This document shows, piece by piece, positions 25,414 to 39,545 of a stretch of DNA of 64,000 bases. The stretch is from Stratiolaelaps scimitus (Eukaryota; Arthropoda; Arachnida; Mesostigmata; Laelapidae): positions 6,095,501 to 6,159,500 of the forward strand of contig JABWDB010000016.1 of assembly GCA_019614645.1 (NCBI GenBank), in the 5' to 3' direction. The notes under the pieces are model-generated. The model did not search any database, was not told the origin of the DNA, and saw only the letters and a program-made list of their open reading frames with translations. The number at the start of each line of letters is the position of its first letter. The first letter of the stretch is position 1. Made by a program: the position numbers and the translations under genes.

Positions 25414-28400
25414 CATGATCTCTGCCATCTCGGCAAGCAGAGCGTGTCGTCCACAATCAAGATCTCATCGGCGTGAGCCGAGCGAAATCCCGGCCACCTG
25501 AACTGACTTCAAAAGTCGTTACCGTACAACTACGCCAGGTTGGGGCTGCGTCCGAGAACGGAGATCGTCGCGCGGGCTGAATCGGACTGAACTGACATCT
25601 CGAGTGGAATGTCGGCCAGTTGAAAGTAAGCGGTACTTTGGTTCACAGTTGGATATATATATATATCTATATGAATACTACCCGAGAAATGTGAGAGTCT
25701 TGTAATCGTTCACGTACGCTACAAGTAAGAATGGTTAACCACTTACAGCAAAACGTAGAGTGGTCGGATTATGAAACATGATTATAGACGCTTGACAAGG
25801 AAACAAGCAGGTTGTGGCAATACATATACAATATATATATATATATATATATATCTGCGAGCACTGTATGAGAGTGCGTGTATTGAGTCTATGGGATACC
25901 AAAGCTCATTTTCTCACTGACACAAACACATGATACAGGCACAAACAGACAAACGCGGTCGTCGTCGTTACCATTTCATGCACGAATATTAATTAACGGC
26001 CTTCCTGTGTATGGCATTCGTAACGTGTTCATGGATCGTCAGGAATAGTCAAAATCAGATATTTGATCATTTCATTAACTTGACGCATTGGTACGCTTCA
26101 TCGGCCCGAAAAAAATGCCTGCTCTTCCTAATCAGCTACTTCATTTAACACTCCGTATCGTTCCAATTTTAATATATGTATCCGAAGATACTCGTTTTGT
26201 CATCCACGTTAACCCTGCACTGGATCGGCCCACTTCCATAGAGATTGGAATATCTCTGGTGGTGTCCGTGCGTTCCTCCTCTCGAAAAAAAAAAGTTCGT
26301 TTAATACTATAGTACAAAGCAATCTCGGTCCAGATCGACGTAAATGTGAAGAAATAAAAGAGACATACTCCGTCTGTACTTGCTGGTTGATTCAATGAGA
26401 GTCGCACAATCACGCGTACGAACTCACGCACACACACGCACGGTCCAACGGCACGCGCCGGATATCAAACGTTCGGCTCCAGTAACCACCGGTGTTACCT
26501 GCGTACTTTTCTACACAATTTACGTTGATGTACTTAGTGGCGCGCTGGTTCTTTGGCTTTGACGAGAGCCCTTAGCTGCGTGTCAACTGTGAAACAACGT
26601 TCATCGCTTCCTCTCGCCACAGAGCGCGCTTCACTGGAAGAATCGGTGGTGCGTGCAAGACGAGCGACGTCAGTGAGCCCGGCGAGTGAGTGGATGCCCG
26701 GTGAATGACCAACACGAGCTGAATCCTCGAGATTGGAGAAGAGCGAGCGTATTCCGCTGTCTTACGTATAATGGCGCCGTCTCACCGATGCTGGAGAGGT
26801 TGAAACATCGCCGTGGGTGGTGGCGGACATTAGCGGACATGGGGCACCCGTTAAGCACGCTGAATACAAACACAGACAACGAGATACACTACACAAAGCG
26901 CCGCCACTATGAGAGCGAAATATGAGTACTGACCTCTTATCGCTGTTTAAAGTGGCCGGCTGGATCTCGCTTATCGGACGGGGCTGGATGAGGTCTTAGA
27001 TAGGTTTTCGAGGATTACCGAATGTGCTGAATTTCAGGTACTTTTCTTTGATGAACGAACATCGCGGTCTACGTTCGATCCCCAGATCAAGGATCAGAGA
27101 GCTTACAAACCAACCAGCGTTCATGGTATATGATTCGCTAATGGCTATTATTATTATTCATTAACCAGCCAAACACGTTGGACAGAATTAAGTTTTTTTT
27201 TTACATATTGGGTTATAGCTGAGATGATACGGCCTACCGGAAAAATCTTGAAGCAGAATCAAATGATGGCTCTTTCAAGCTACTCTACAGAATTGTTCAC
27301 CAAAAAAGCAGTCGGCTTCCTGATTAATTTCGCTGGAAATTTTTACTTAAGAGCTGTGTATTTTTTGCACACATTCGACCGAATTGTACCTACACGGCGA
27401 CCCACCTCACTGCGTTCGACCCATGCATAATCAGATGACAAGATCGAAGGGTCTGAAGTGGCTCTCCTGGACCCAGGATAAAACCGAAGGTGGGCTCAAT
27501 TCACGGGTATGGTAGGTACAAACCAAAGATAAGGTAGAATCTCGTGGAATAGGTATGAGTATATGTATGAGAATAACCCGAACATAAATATAAACTAACT
27601 TGTGTATGGGTCGTGTACGCGAACGCACTAATCCAACCTTTGTGTTATGCTGTAAGAGCTCTACCTTGGGATGTCCTACACTATGATGGGGTATGACCTA
27701 ATGAAGGCGATCAATGGGAGACTCAGCTCCTCGCCATTGTGTATTCTGCCCGAATACGGTGTAATCCTTTATTCTTCTGAAAATGCCCGCCGAAAGGTCT
27801 CGGTTGTTACAGCCACCAGTGGTCTACCATACTTTTCGTAGTAGTATTACTAAATCTCGTTAGGATGAGACCTTTCTACGTCGCTAATAACCTAACAAGC
27901 CTGCGAGACATCTTCTCTTTTTGTCCATACGGTTAAGTAAGCATAATAAGCAAGCCTAGTGATGCAGTGAATGTCGCAAGAGTTACACGTAGACGGCGAA
28001 TATTTTGATCAGGGCCATATTTGGTCAGAAGCCATACGAGTCTGGACTGTGTTCTTCAATCGGAACAGTCGTCGTGGACTCAGGCTACCATGTGTTTTGG
28101 CTGAGAGACCTGCGAAGTAGCTGTTTTCAAAGAAAACCATGAGCTCAGCTGGAGCTCGTTTAGACAGGAACCCACCATACGACAAGTCGTCACCACCGTT
28201 CATCTACCTTTAGTTCTCTCTGACAGACGAGAGTGAATGCTTGAAATGTATGTCTGCGTGTGTGACAATGGCAATAACGTGTGCATACATCGACAGCTAT
28301 ATTGGCGACTCCCTTCGAATATTGAATCAGCCCACTCTCTAGGCAGGTGGCAATGCACGACTGTTCCTGTATGCCAGAAGTACGGTGACAATTCTGCTGA

Positions 28401-30977
28401 TGAAAGCTGAGGTAGACCGGAGGATACCAATTATCGAGTGGTATTGACCAGTGGACGAGGTCTCTCTCTCACTCTTCACATCTCTCTCTAGTCTGAGTGT
28501 TTAGCATCACGTCTCCGTTGGCGACCCAAGTTCGAGGTGCGACAAACGTCTGTTGGAATCGTCCGTTTGACTGACCTGTCCGATTTATCGGCGGAATTCT
28601 GTGTGAATCGTTGCCCTCACAGCCGCGTGTTGAGGCTCTAGAGGCTGATGTTCCTTCTTGGAACAACTGCCCACGCGCAGCTACTTAGACGACATCCGAT
28701 AGAGATAAGGTTGCTATAGCCTGCATGGGAGCGTTTAGCGCCTAGAATCAGTTATGCTAAATTGATCGATAGCCACCAGCCATGTCCGATCAGTCAAGCG
28801 TACTATAACTGCATTGAGTTATAATGTAATGCCAACCTGATTTGTTCTCCAGCTGCCCGTTAGATTTTTCTTGCATTCCTAAGTTATACGTGATAAAATG
28901 GTCCGCTAGTAAGACGAACCATACGCATGGAGAAAGGACATATTGCTGCAAGCTGATTTCAGCTGTAGCACTGTTTAACTGCGAACAGAATTTGTTGAAT
29001 AGTCTAAGTGAGAGCTAAGTGCGATTCGCCCATATATTATAATATTAAGGTCGTCAGTGCTCGGCGGATTTAGTGTGCTATGCACTTGGCAATTACGAGG
29101 TCGACTAAACCAAATCGGCGGCGTGATATTCTGCTTAGCAAAGCAATAGACGCAGTCCATAGCTGTTGGTGTTAAAAGTAGTTCCTGGTAGATGATCGCC
29201 TACTTTCAGACCCTCAACGCAGCAAAGGCCAATACGTTAGAGAGAGTGAATCCGTACCGCGGAGGCGCTTGTTCCCGGAAGTGGTGTGCAATCAGTCCTA
29301 TGCGCACCTAGCAAGATCAGCTATCGAGATTTGTATCTATTTATATATATATATAAGGAAGCAATATTGACAGTATCCGCTGATTCTGGCAATTCTGCAG
29401 TGCCCCGCGTTATGATTGAAAGGTTATTGATCAACCGCAACGAATAAGGCGGCGCCTCAGAAAATAACTCAAGAGCAATGCTGGCAGGCATCGCTTGAAC
29501 ATCTATATCAGCCATGCTAACTTGGAACTATTCTGCATGGCTGGAAAACTAACGAAACTAGATCAAAAGTGGATTTTAAGATAGAATATTCGTTAAAAAA
29601 CGTTCCTTGCTGCTTAGGGAAATATGATAAATACAATGACTAAAAAAAGAATGCCGCAGTGATAAGAGTTGATATATATAATCTCACAGGATTGTCTCAA
29701 TACGTTATTGAGCCGAATTGTCATCGCGTGATATTCGCTAGTTGTTTATTTACTTAAGTCTAGGAGCAAGTCGTGATATTGCAAAAATGTTGCGATTGGG
29801 ATGATACGGGCGACTGAAGAACGCGGAAAAGCTTCATTAGCGATTCTACTAATTGAAGGAAGCATCTGCGTATTAGGCATCCACCTTCATCAATCCTAAC
29901 ATCCTTCTACTGACGTTCCAGGATGACAACCTGAGACTACGCATATTTGTGCGCGCTTTGCTTCCGCCAGAATCTACATACAAGTGGAAATGCAGGTTGA
30001 CATAATGAAATGCGTGTTCTTTAAATGATGGGGCTCTCTAATGAAATTAATATCAAATACTGGCAAATGTCATTTTTTGGACAGGGCAAAAACTCTTCCC
30101 TTAAGACAGCACGTATGTAAGCGGATGAGATGAGGCAGACACACCTTAAGCCGGTAACAAGGGTAAGGTAAGCACACCTCTCAGAGGCAACGTCAAAAGC
30201 TACTACTGTCGACAACAGCGAGTTCGCCTCACTCACAGCTGCTGTTTGCCATTTTCTGCCTCTCGGTGGCTACTATAAAAGCACATTAACAGCTCCGGAA
30301 ACAAAAGCCCATAATATGATATATATATATATATATATGTATTCTAAAGCCCATTCATTCTTCGAAAAAAATAGAGAGAGTGAGAGAAAGAGCGCGCGTA
30401 AGCGAAATAGAGAGGAATCGGAACTGGCTGTCCGACGATGGGCGACGGAACGCAGAGCGGTCTTGACCTGGAAACTCCAAATAAAGGGTCGCGGAGCACG
30501 TGGCTCACGCTACGAACAGGGAGACAGACAGCGGCGTCGACATCCACAGCATGTGTTTGGGGCACACTGTCAATCTACTCGTATTTGCTGCACAATCATC
30601 TCTCAATGAATTTCCGTCCGGCGGACGAATAATTCATAGATGAAATAACACCGAACAAGGATCGGATGCAATTCGTTTAGGCGCCGCTAGGAGATAGCAC
30701 AGGCATGTTAGTGACATACTTTCAATACGCTTTACCAACGATGTGAACAAGCCATACGGCGTCGCCAGTTACAGAGAGGGCCTCCGGTGGCGTTTCATCA
30801 CCACGGCAAATCGTGACAGCGGGCACAGTCTAATAGTGTAATGCATTTTGGTGTATCGCTATTATCGGGCGAGATGTTCGATATCGATTTATTCCTAGAC
30901 AGGATGTCGTTGTCATTACGTTCTGTCACATTACGTCAGATGTGTTTCACTGGAGTAGGAGGTGAAGCGGCGAGAAA
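25414..30977. other. intergenic DNA with microsatellites
   Basis: (AT)n tracts near 25647-25664, 25828-25852, 29340-29356 and 30318-30338. One copy of a dispersed repeat at 26237-26294. A GC-raised patch at 26.5-26.9 kb could be a promoter, but no exon was defensible. Confidence 0.4.
26237..26294 (+). repeat. dispersed repeat B, copy 1
   Basis: Shares CATAGA, then ATCTCTGGTGGTGTCCG, then a TCCTCCT-plus-A-rich tail with 44595-44670. The A-rich end suggests a retroposed sequence. Confidence 0.6.
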
Positions 30978-31079
30978 ATGACCGGTGTTTTCCCGATCGC
31001 CGATGACGGAAAAATGATCGGTTCGGTGAAGACCCCGCTCGACGTCAACGCTTCAAACAGTGACCACAAGAAGAACTAA
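30978..31079 (+). CDS. small ORF, 33 residues
   Basis: ATG in an excellent context (GAGAAAATGA), then MTGVFPIADDGKMIGSVK and a hydrophilic end to TAA. Third positions are mostly G/C, unlike the flanking DNA. It is too short to be significant on length alone. It could be an independent micropeptide, a first coding exon (GTGAAG lies inside the frame as a weak donor) or chance. No family recognised. Confidence 0.3.
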   Translation: MTGVFPIADDGKMIGSVKTPLDVNASNSDHKKN

Positions 31080-31479
31080 CAGCTGATTCTGTCATTGGTC
31101 GGGGCAAGTGGACGGGGGTGCATCTATCGAGTATAACATTTATTGCACCTAGTCGAAACCGATTATGTCGTTGCCATTGTTTGCATGCTCGAACATCGAA
31201 CACATGTGTGGCGGGCGATACACGATATGGTGTTATGGGGCCATATGCAGATGCTGCGGCTGCTGCGGTTTCTGCTACAGCTATTGCGCTCGAATACTTG
31301 TGGCGTTCTATCTGAGCAACTTACCTTGGATGAAATTGCACCGCGCGAAAACAGTTCTTCAGCCCGCCGTTGCGGTAACAGCTAAGTGTTGGCGGCAGAT
31401 ATGGGAAGCGCACTAAACGACATAAACGACACATACAGTCTATGGTGATTGTTGATCACCACGTATGCCACGGGTGACA

Positions 31480-31790
31480 CTCCGCGCCCGTGGATAGTGT
31501 TCAACAGCACCAGGACGGTACGTGAACTCCAGCACAGCTGATCGACGTAGGCGCTCAGCCGCCGTGGTGGAGTGCCAGAACGAAAGCGGTATCCAACTTA
31601 CACTCGCTACTGCTTGCTCCGAATGGTAGAGCAGGGCTCACGGCTCTGCATGGTGGTCGTATAGCTGCAGCTGATGCTGGTGAGTCGGCCGGCAGTCGGG
31701 GCCGGGAGGGCGGACAGCGCCCTCCTGTGGGTGTTCAGGAAAGCTCGGCCCGGCAGCAGACTTTAGGACTTCCCGGCAGCAGACTTCACG
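31480..31790. promoter_or_regulatory. CpG-rich patch, possible promoter
   Basis: GC- and CpG-rich, with a short direct repeat of CCCGGCAGCAGACTT near 31750-31790. A minus-strand GTAAGTTGG donor near 31590 and a plus-strand GTGAGTCGG near 31680 suggest non-coding first exons in either direction. One could belong to the minus-strand transporter gene, but that is speculative. Confidence 0.25.
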
Positions 31791-31851
31791 CGAAGAATTG
31801 GTCCCTTTTTTTGAGACGGACCGGACCTGTTAGGCCTGATTTATAATAATA

Positions 31852-31896
31852 ACTATAAAATAATAATAATAATTTTTATTATTATAATAATAATAG
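31852..31896. repeat. (AAT)n microsatellite
   Basis: AAT triplets that become their own complement halfway (ATAATAATAATTTTTATTATT), giving a small hairpin. Confidence 0.8.
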
Positions 31897-34125
31897 ACTG
31901 TAAGCATGTACACACTTATGTCAGCGGGTGCCCTCGAGGCCAGTGCACAAGGCAACCGTACGGAACAGGTAATATGGAATAGAGAGGCATTTTTTAACTA
32001 AAACGGTTTTCGCGAAAAATGCAAACATTCTGGCAGTGTTTATACAATTTACAAACAAGAAATCAGTTACACTAATCAATGGCACTAATTATTATTAATC
32101 GCTTGTTGTTCTCCATATTTATGCAACCTAATAATACACAAAAACCCTTTCAAGAGTATGAACAAAAAGAATTTATCACTAACAAATAGTCTGGCCGATT
32201 TACCTGAATCAAGCCTAAGTAGTTTCCTTTATCCTCATCTGTTTTCGTTAACTTGTGTTTAGTTAATTAGAGACATCGCACTCATGTGCCATCTCAAAGT
32301 TCGCAGCCCGCGAAGTGACCACAAAGATGATACGTTTATGTTATGTTGCAATGTAACAGATGATAGATCTATAAGTCGGGCTGCCCTACTATATAGTCAC
32401 CAGGTGGCACTCTAATGTAGGCTATGCTGACTAGACTCTAAGATTCATATGTTTAAGTATTTCGTTTCCGTGCGAAAGACATTCCCATTCGCACGCGCGG
32501 CGGTGCTCCGCGATAGCCGCGGTAAGCTGTTGGCTATAATCGCATTGATTGGTCAGTCATTAATTTGTTAACCCCTATTTATTGACGCTCAGCTAACCAA
32601 ACGGCAAAGGCATTTAGGTATGGTAGTAATAAATACTAAAATGAAATTCGTATTGGTTGCCATCATTCTCAGGTGGATAGACACCATGGACAATGTGCAC
32701 CCGATAGATTAAAACAGTTTAGCGAGCCTTGCTCGATTCACGCTAATTGGATCCATATTGATTAATTAAATTGTACTAATCATCATGCTATTCGTATGTC
32801 GTCGAATATAATCAATCGAACATAACACCACAGGAGTAACTATTTATCATCGCTATGACACATCAGAGAAGAATTACACTGTACTAGTAGCAGTAGTGTT
32901 ACGCAATACCACTCAATAATGTAATTGGAAAACATATATATTTATTATGTAGGTGTGACCAAAGCCCACAGGGATGATACGGCAAAAGAAATGCTTTTAA
33001 TTGCTTCCTTTCGGTTTTGTTTCCGATCGTCTTATTTGAATTTTTTTTATTTTTTATTTAGATTGCTCTTCATAGCATGCATCAATAGTTGCTCGTTCTG
33101 CGAGAGCTCGTCTCAGCATGATGGTCATTGTTTGGTGCTAACCATATATGTATGTATTATATTACTATTATGTGGGTAGTCGTCACTCGTCTATGAGATG
33201 ACGACACGTCCTGCGATCTCTTTATAATATATTGTGTATAGTGTTTCTTCATATTTTACATACGAAATATGAATATACACCATGTTTGTACCTCTACGAC
33301 GTTACAAAAGGTCGTCATAAGTCATTCCGTTTCATAATAGTATTCAATTAGATCAGGGTCGCGATTGTTAATTAAACTTCCTTATACAGACAATCGGATC
33401 AGGTGCAATGCATTAATTACTATTGGAACCTACACAGCTTTTGCTACTGTTTGTTTTGTTTTTCTCTGTGTACCATAACGAATGGCAAACGCAGGCCGTT
33501 AATATCATGCGAGGGGTCATATAATAATCGACCTGGAAAGCATTCATTGACATATCGATCCTAGCTCTAAATTACAACAAATCCCGCATTCAATTATATG
33601 CCATAACCGTCAACTTATCGGGGCGTAATTCAGAAAAATAAATTGTATCCCGTGACCAATCGATATTTCAACAATAAGCATGATCAGAGGATGGACTAGC
33701 CTTGTATTCGATGGTATGACTCAACGTAATCTTTAGCAAATTTTTGAACTGAAGTGTCATTACTTAATATCACCATGGGATGGATATACTGTGTCGCTGT
33801 GTGTCTTTGTATAGCTGTCGATGTGAGTGAAGTAAAGGTTTTCATTTAGCCAATAGAATAAACTATACGTTATGAAAAGAGAACTTGAGTTTTATTAGTT
33901 CGAACAGATGAAGGACTCACTCGTTTGTCTTTATGAAACAAATTCTTAATGTCTTCTCATCAAGCTACACGTTGAAGATTTTGTGCGACTGGTTGTTGTC
34001 AAACTGCTTCAATGATAATATACATCTCATATGTATTGAGTTGTGTGGCTCACCCCAAATGTGACATGGATTCGAATGGTAAATAATATGTGTATATATA
34101 TACGTACATAGTAGTTGTATTAGTT

Positions 34126-34181
34126 AAGCAAATATACATTCGGTATATTAGGTAAGAAAATATACATTCGGTATATTAGGA
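34126..34181. repeat. 28-bp tandem duplication
   Basis: Two adjacent 28-base units starting TAAG(C/A)AAATATACATTC, differing at one position. Confidence 0.85.
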
Positions 34182-35811
34182 AACAAATGAATTTTCGGCA
34201 TTTAAACCGCCTAAAAACAGCACGTCAGCACAGCGTATTGTACACCGAACTTACGCTTTGAGGGTAAAATAAGAAACTAATTGCAGACATTTAAATTAGC
34301 CCAGACACTGGACCTGTACAGCTGATCAGGTCATGTTCGAGAGTGATTTCCGATTTAGCCACCTAGTCCTCAACGAGGTTGCATGCAACACTTCAGGGAG
34401 CCTAATCGAATACCCATAGGTGTATACGCTCTCGCATAGAGAGCCCCTAACGTATTGAAGGGAGTATATAGTTTGGCAAGAGTCTCCAAAAATAGCGTTG
34501 CTCTCAGAGGCAGATCCACTGAAAAACTCCCAAACATGTTAGAAGGAAATTGCCTGGACACACGTTTTTCACTCGTTGTCAATCTGGTTTTGCTGATCTT
34601 GGCGATAAAGGTTTCTTTGCTGTGAGATTACTGTAGACTTTGTCTCCTTTGTAGTTTTCTAATTTAACTGACTGTTTAGAGGTTGAACATGCCCTGGTCG
34701 GGTTGTTTCGACAACAGCAGAGCCCTCTAGTCTTGTCAATTTCCGTTCATGCCGTTGGGCGCAGCTGACTTCTGCTGATATTTGGCTAGATGTTTCCTTC
34801 AGCAAATAACGCCCACAATATTTTATTCTAAAGGTAAAACTTTCTCTCGTTAAAACTGATGTTGTGATTAGTACAAAGATTACCTGCCCCTCCATGGGTC
34901 TTCTGTTTAATTAAACGGTTGGTTCTTCCTTTGTAGATATGAACATATGTATATATATATGTTCTTCTTTTGAAGATATTCTTTTTTCATAAATATGCAC
35001 GTATTTGCTACATCCTAATATACATTGACACGTAAACAAGTTACTGCGTGCGCTAGAAAACGTTATATAATAAATAGGTAAACTTGTAAGAAGACCTATT
35101 TCGATATAAATTGGGAAGATTTTCCCACGAAGAGCATGTCGTTTAAAGTGTTGATTTTTGTCAAACGATTTGTAAACAAAGCACGCATTACAATTACTGA
35201 AACATACTTAATGGAGACCCTGTATCCGAGTTTAGATTCAACTTTGTTATACGATGCTGAACTTGTCTATAGCGGCCGAGCACCACGCTTGAGAACGATA
35301 AAGTTGCCTCAGACAACGTTCTAATCTGTGTTTTATAGTCCACTTGCTGAGCTGAGCTCAGGCATATTAAACGGTGGACGATATTAGAATGTTACGAGGG
35401 ATGGATGAGTTTCATTGGCGCAGTGTTATATTGTTGTGTCATGCTCCAGCGGATACTGTCCTTACGGATAATGACCAACAGGGATTGCAGGATAATAACT
35501 AAGTAAGGAATATACGCCGTAATTTCGCAGGAAACATGGATACATGAAGTCGTAGTGATAAGGATAATAACCTTAGCGCACTGCAGGAGCAGAATTCACC
35601 GAAACTCTCGGCGGTTTTTCAGGCTAAACAGCTTTGTTTGACCTCAGATAGTTTGCCCTAGGTGCTCACGTTGTCTTTTCATCATCATACTTGTAGAAAT
35701 ACCGTTCGAAGTAGTGCAGCAAGAAATATGTAAACGCACATCTAACACCAGATATATTATCAAGCTGTTTTAGTCCAACTTATTGCAAGCTACAGTCTCT
35801 TCGCAATAGGA

Positions 35812-35944
35812 GGAGACACTTAGATGCACGGGTTTGATCTCCACCGTTGCACATTTGCATTTAAAGGGGTTGTCCGTCGTATGAATCAATGCCAAAACCA
35901 GTGGACGTTAAACGTTGGCTGTGAGTCAGGCTGGAAAATTGAAG
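35812..35944 (+). repeat. dispersed SINE-like repeat, near-complete copy
   Basis: Head TGCACGGGTTTGATCTCC resembles a tRNA-type B box. It is followed by CATTTGCATTTAAAGGGG and then the common 3' segment GTGGACGTTAAACGTTGG...GTCAGGCTGGAAAA. The order head, middle, tail matches the copies at 59.4 and 61.9 kb, so this defines the family. Probably an old Pol III-derived SINE. Confidence 0.65.
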
Positions 35945-37685
35945 ATAAAGTCTTACGATGTGAAGGGGTCATTAGTCGATATAAACAAAACGAAAATGAG
36001 CAAGGCCGATGCGTTATCTTGAGAGGAGAACTGAATTAGGTAAGTTCCGCATCTCCGTCACGATCCGCTGGATGATAGCATCATATAGTCAGCCCGATTA
36101 TCATGGCAATGAAGCATCGTATGTTAGAAATTTAAGAAAAACAATACGATATCTAATAATTAAGGAAAATTCAAAGGAATGTGTTTGTGGTTATCTCACG
36201 AAAGGCTGCTCAAAGTTATACCATAGGCATATGTGGTACAACGAAATTGATGAACATATCGTGTGGGTAAACTATATATATATAGTACTGATATAGCCTT
36301 GGCATCCTTACGCTTTAATTTAATAAATAGTAATAATAATAATAATAATAAAATGGAGGCTGATTTGACCCACGGTTATGACAACAGTCATCGGTCATGC
36401 ACGTGCGAATAAACAAATCGTCGTCGTTAACACGGTGGAGCTGTACACAGATTTTTTAGTTGTTTGTATATATAAGATGAACATGACGATCACCATGAAT
36501 TTGTGCAGCTCCGCCCTCGTCGGCTCTCGTCCTTACGACAACGACATGATTTTTTCCTTCATTCAATAATTCCATGTTTGACGTTGTTTATCGAGCTGTC
36601 TCCATCGGGCGATAGCTTTTTTTCAAGATGTTAATGACGTAAATTTAAATTTCCGGTACATTCGGACCATGGTACTCCCCTCTCGGTCGTGACGGGGTTG
36701 TTTAAACATATTCACTTATTCGCTAGTTGTCGGTGGTGAGACGTAGGCTGACTTATTGTCAGGCTCCGACCATCCACATAAGCGTGCATCGTCCAGACGT
36801 GACGTCACCCAAGTAGGAAAAAAACACGAGCGTCGCTTAAAAACCACCTCCTCTTTGATCGTTCGTGTCTGTGGCGAAAATTGCGTACGACGGGTTGACC
36901 ACAATGTGTTTTCTACCGGCGAAGCGGATATCCGCTTTTTCCTGGAACTCTATTTGCAATTGGCGCTGAACGACTCCCACAACGAGATGTAGCTCATGGT
37001 TGGTTTTTTTTTTAATTGAATTTACTCTATTAAACGTTATCCAACTCGTCTAAACGAATATACCCTCTCATTAGAGGATGCCGATGAAGACACTAACGGG
37101 TGAACAAAATTCTTCATCTTTTTCCATTGGATTAATTTGTCTTGTCATGGAAAATCATTGCATTGAATGCTGGAACAGCAGAGAGACTGATGTGTGATAC
37201 CATGCGGCATCTGGAAGAAAAATGGCGATTTCAAAATCGTGCGGGACGTCCGTTGCCGCGACGTCTGTCGCAAATGACGACTTGGATTGTCACACATTTG
37301 CAGGTGCCACCCATGTGATACTAATGTTGCTGTGTTATATTGACTGGGCACTTCAGAGTTTGTATATGTGGCGATGGTTAGCGATCTGCTGTGGGGCTAA
37401 TCGATCTATCGGAGCTGCGGCTCCGTCTGCCGGCAGTGGCATCAGTGGTTATAAATCAGTCAACACAAAACACAACTGTACGTGATGTTACGTGAATGAA
37501 GTGATCATCATAACTAAGATCAACGGCAGGTTTCAACGAGCGACGGATCGTGCGTTGGGGCAGGCGGTCGGTGACGGTAGAGTCATGTGCCCTAAATTCG
37601 AGTGTCTTCTCCGGAGACCTTTCCTGCCAAGATTATCCGCCGTTCTCGCCGTTTCACAACGTCAATTATCATTTGGTGACAGTTA
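35945..37685. other. non-coding stretch
   Basis: Contains an (AAT)n tract near 36330-36352 and several short open frames with no splice or composition support. Confidence 0.4.
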
Positions 37686-38000
37686 TCAGTTGACGCCCGC
37701 ATATCGTGCGGTCGTTAAGCGATACTCGTTGTCAGCTGATGTGTTTATTGGTATTTCACAGCTCGCCGTTATCTCGCCATTTGCTATTGAAAATTGAGTC
37801 ACGATAGTAGAGACAGGCAGAATTTCGTTCGTGTATCCGCGTAATGACAGCCCCCCCCCAGTGTTCCCTGCCTTACAGGCAAACGTCTCAATTTTAATCT
37901 CTCGTGCAGAGGTCATTTGGCGCCCCTCTCTCTGAGACTGAGTGTATCTCAGTCTGTTGATCGGTAATGCAGTGCGCAAGCGACCATCGTATGTGGCCAT
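37686..38000 (-). CDS. unrecognised 104-residue ORF
   Basis: True ATG with purine at -3 and G at +4, open for 104 codons to TGA. The product is soluble-looking, beginning MATYDGRLRTALPINRLRY, with no signal peptide or repeats. A plus-strand frame of similar length overlaps it. Length is near what chance gives in a window this size. Not recognised. Confidence 0.15.
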   Translation of the reverse strand: MATYDGRLRTALPINRLRYTQSQREGRQMTSAREIKIETFACKAGNTGGGLSLRGYTNEILPVSTIVTQFSIANGEITASCEIPINTSADNEYRLTTARYAGVN

Positions 38001-38812
38001 CTCCTAAGTCAATGCCAAATTGTAATGGTAAATTGTGGAGGGAGTTAGCGTCGGGCTCGGTCTCGATTTCGGTTCATCCCTGTTCCCCTTCTCGAGCGGC
38101 TCCACGCAACAAACGTGAGGCAAATCTAACTTTTTAGCTCCGTGTCAGGAAGACACAGACCGAGCCACCGAGCTGCAGTACTAGGTAGGTGGCTGTATTA
38201 TTAGTGGTCGTCGAACCGCAAATAGTTCGATGGACAAGTGGGAAGCAAAACTCGCGCCGCTAATTTAATCCGATCTGCCGGACGGTATGACTATGCTGTC
38301 ACTATTACCGACATTAGCGACTTCTTCAATGCCAATAGCAGCGGCGGCAGCAGCAGCAGCTGCAGCGACAATAATACCAACGATCGTAGCAGCAGCATCA
38401 GCAGCTGCGGCACGAGAAGACAGCTCGCGATAGACAGCAACGCAAACGAACGAACATCCCACCCTATTTCTATTCTATCTCGGTCGACAATGCCGGCGGC
38501 CGCGTCTTGGGGCCGGCGGCTGTGGTCGCTGGAGTCGGCGGCGGCGGCGGCGGCGGCTGACTAGCAAGCTGGGATGATCCTCAGGCCCCCTTGGGCTCTC
38601 GTTCACCAGTGGCGACTTCGCTCGCCATCATCACTGGGTCAGTGGGGGAAAGCGGCACTTGTGTTGTGCGGAGCGGCCACCCGCTTGCAGAAGAAGCGTA
38701 AGTGTTGCTACCGCCGCCGCCGCCGGTGAGTGCGAGGAGACAACGGCTACGACAACTGCCATATGGCGGGCACCACCGAACTCCCGGGTTGCGGTACCAC
38801 CAGCTAGACTTC

Positions 38813-38845
<33 letters not shown>

Positions 38846-39201
38846 CTGCCGCCGTAGTAGTTGTTGCTGGTGCTTCTGCTGTTGTTGCTGGTGGACCTGT
38901 CGATCGATCGACAACACGAGCATCAGTTTCGAAGTTCCGCAGCCAGCGAACCCCGAGCGGTTTCGCGCGCGCATGGTTTTGCACTGCCGCCGATTGCTTC
39001 GGCGAAGTTCGCGGAACGAACCGAAAACCGCTAGCTACGGCAGTCATCAGCAGACCAGGGATCTGCAACATCATCAGCAGCGGCTATTGCGCTATGAACG
39101 GAATGGCTGTCTGCAGCGGCATAGATTCTTGAGCCCGGCACGCTCAGAGCAGTGCTTTAGATTCTTGTTCGTTGTCGTCATCGTCGTCTTCTATACCCAT
39201 A

Positions 39202-39223
39202 TTTATATATATATATATATATA
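39202..39223. repeat. (AT)n microsatellite
   Basis: AT dinucleotides within the CpG-rich 5' region. Confidence 0.8.
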
Positions 39224-39515
39224 TGCTTTTTTTATATCTTCGGACTACGACTGCTGTTGCAGTTGCTGTTGTTTTTGTCGTTGTTGTTAATATCTTCCGG
39301 TGTATCGGCAATCTGCCTGGTGTTCAGCCTGCGCCAGTTGCAGCGGTCCACAATCGAAAACAGCCAGCTGTTGAGTAGCATCACCCAGCAGTAAGACAGG
39401 CAGACGGACGTCTGCCGGCAGCTCTGTTTAGATGCTAGCTCTATACGTGTCTAGCGTTGGTAGCGAGTGGTAGTAGCGTTGCTTGCGGTGCCACTAGTGC
39501 TAGTTTGCTCACATA

Positions 39516-39545
39516 CATACACACACACACACACGCACGCACGTA
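39516..39545. repeat. (CA)n microsatellite
   Basis: CATACATA passing into CA and GCAC repeats. Confidence 0.8.

Larger units (their letters stand above)
31791..35820. other. intergenic AT-rich DNA
   Basis: No gene supported. Contains an (AAT)n tract at about 31852-31896 and a 28-bp tandem duplication at 34126-34181. Confidence 0.5.

Noticed and set aside
38238..39132. Plus- and minus-strand Ala/Ser/Val-rich ORFs of 100-157 codons
   Set aside because: Low-complexity translations of triplet repeats in several frames at once, in what looks like a promoter/5' UTR.
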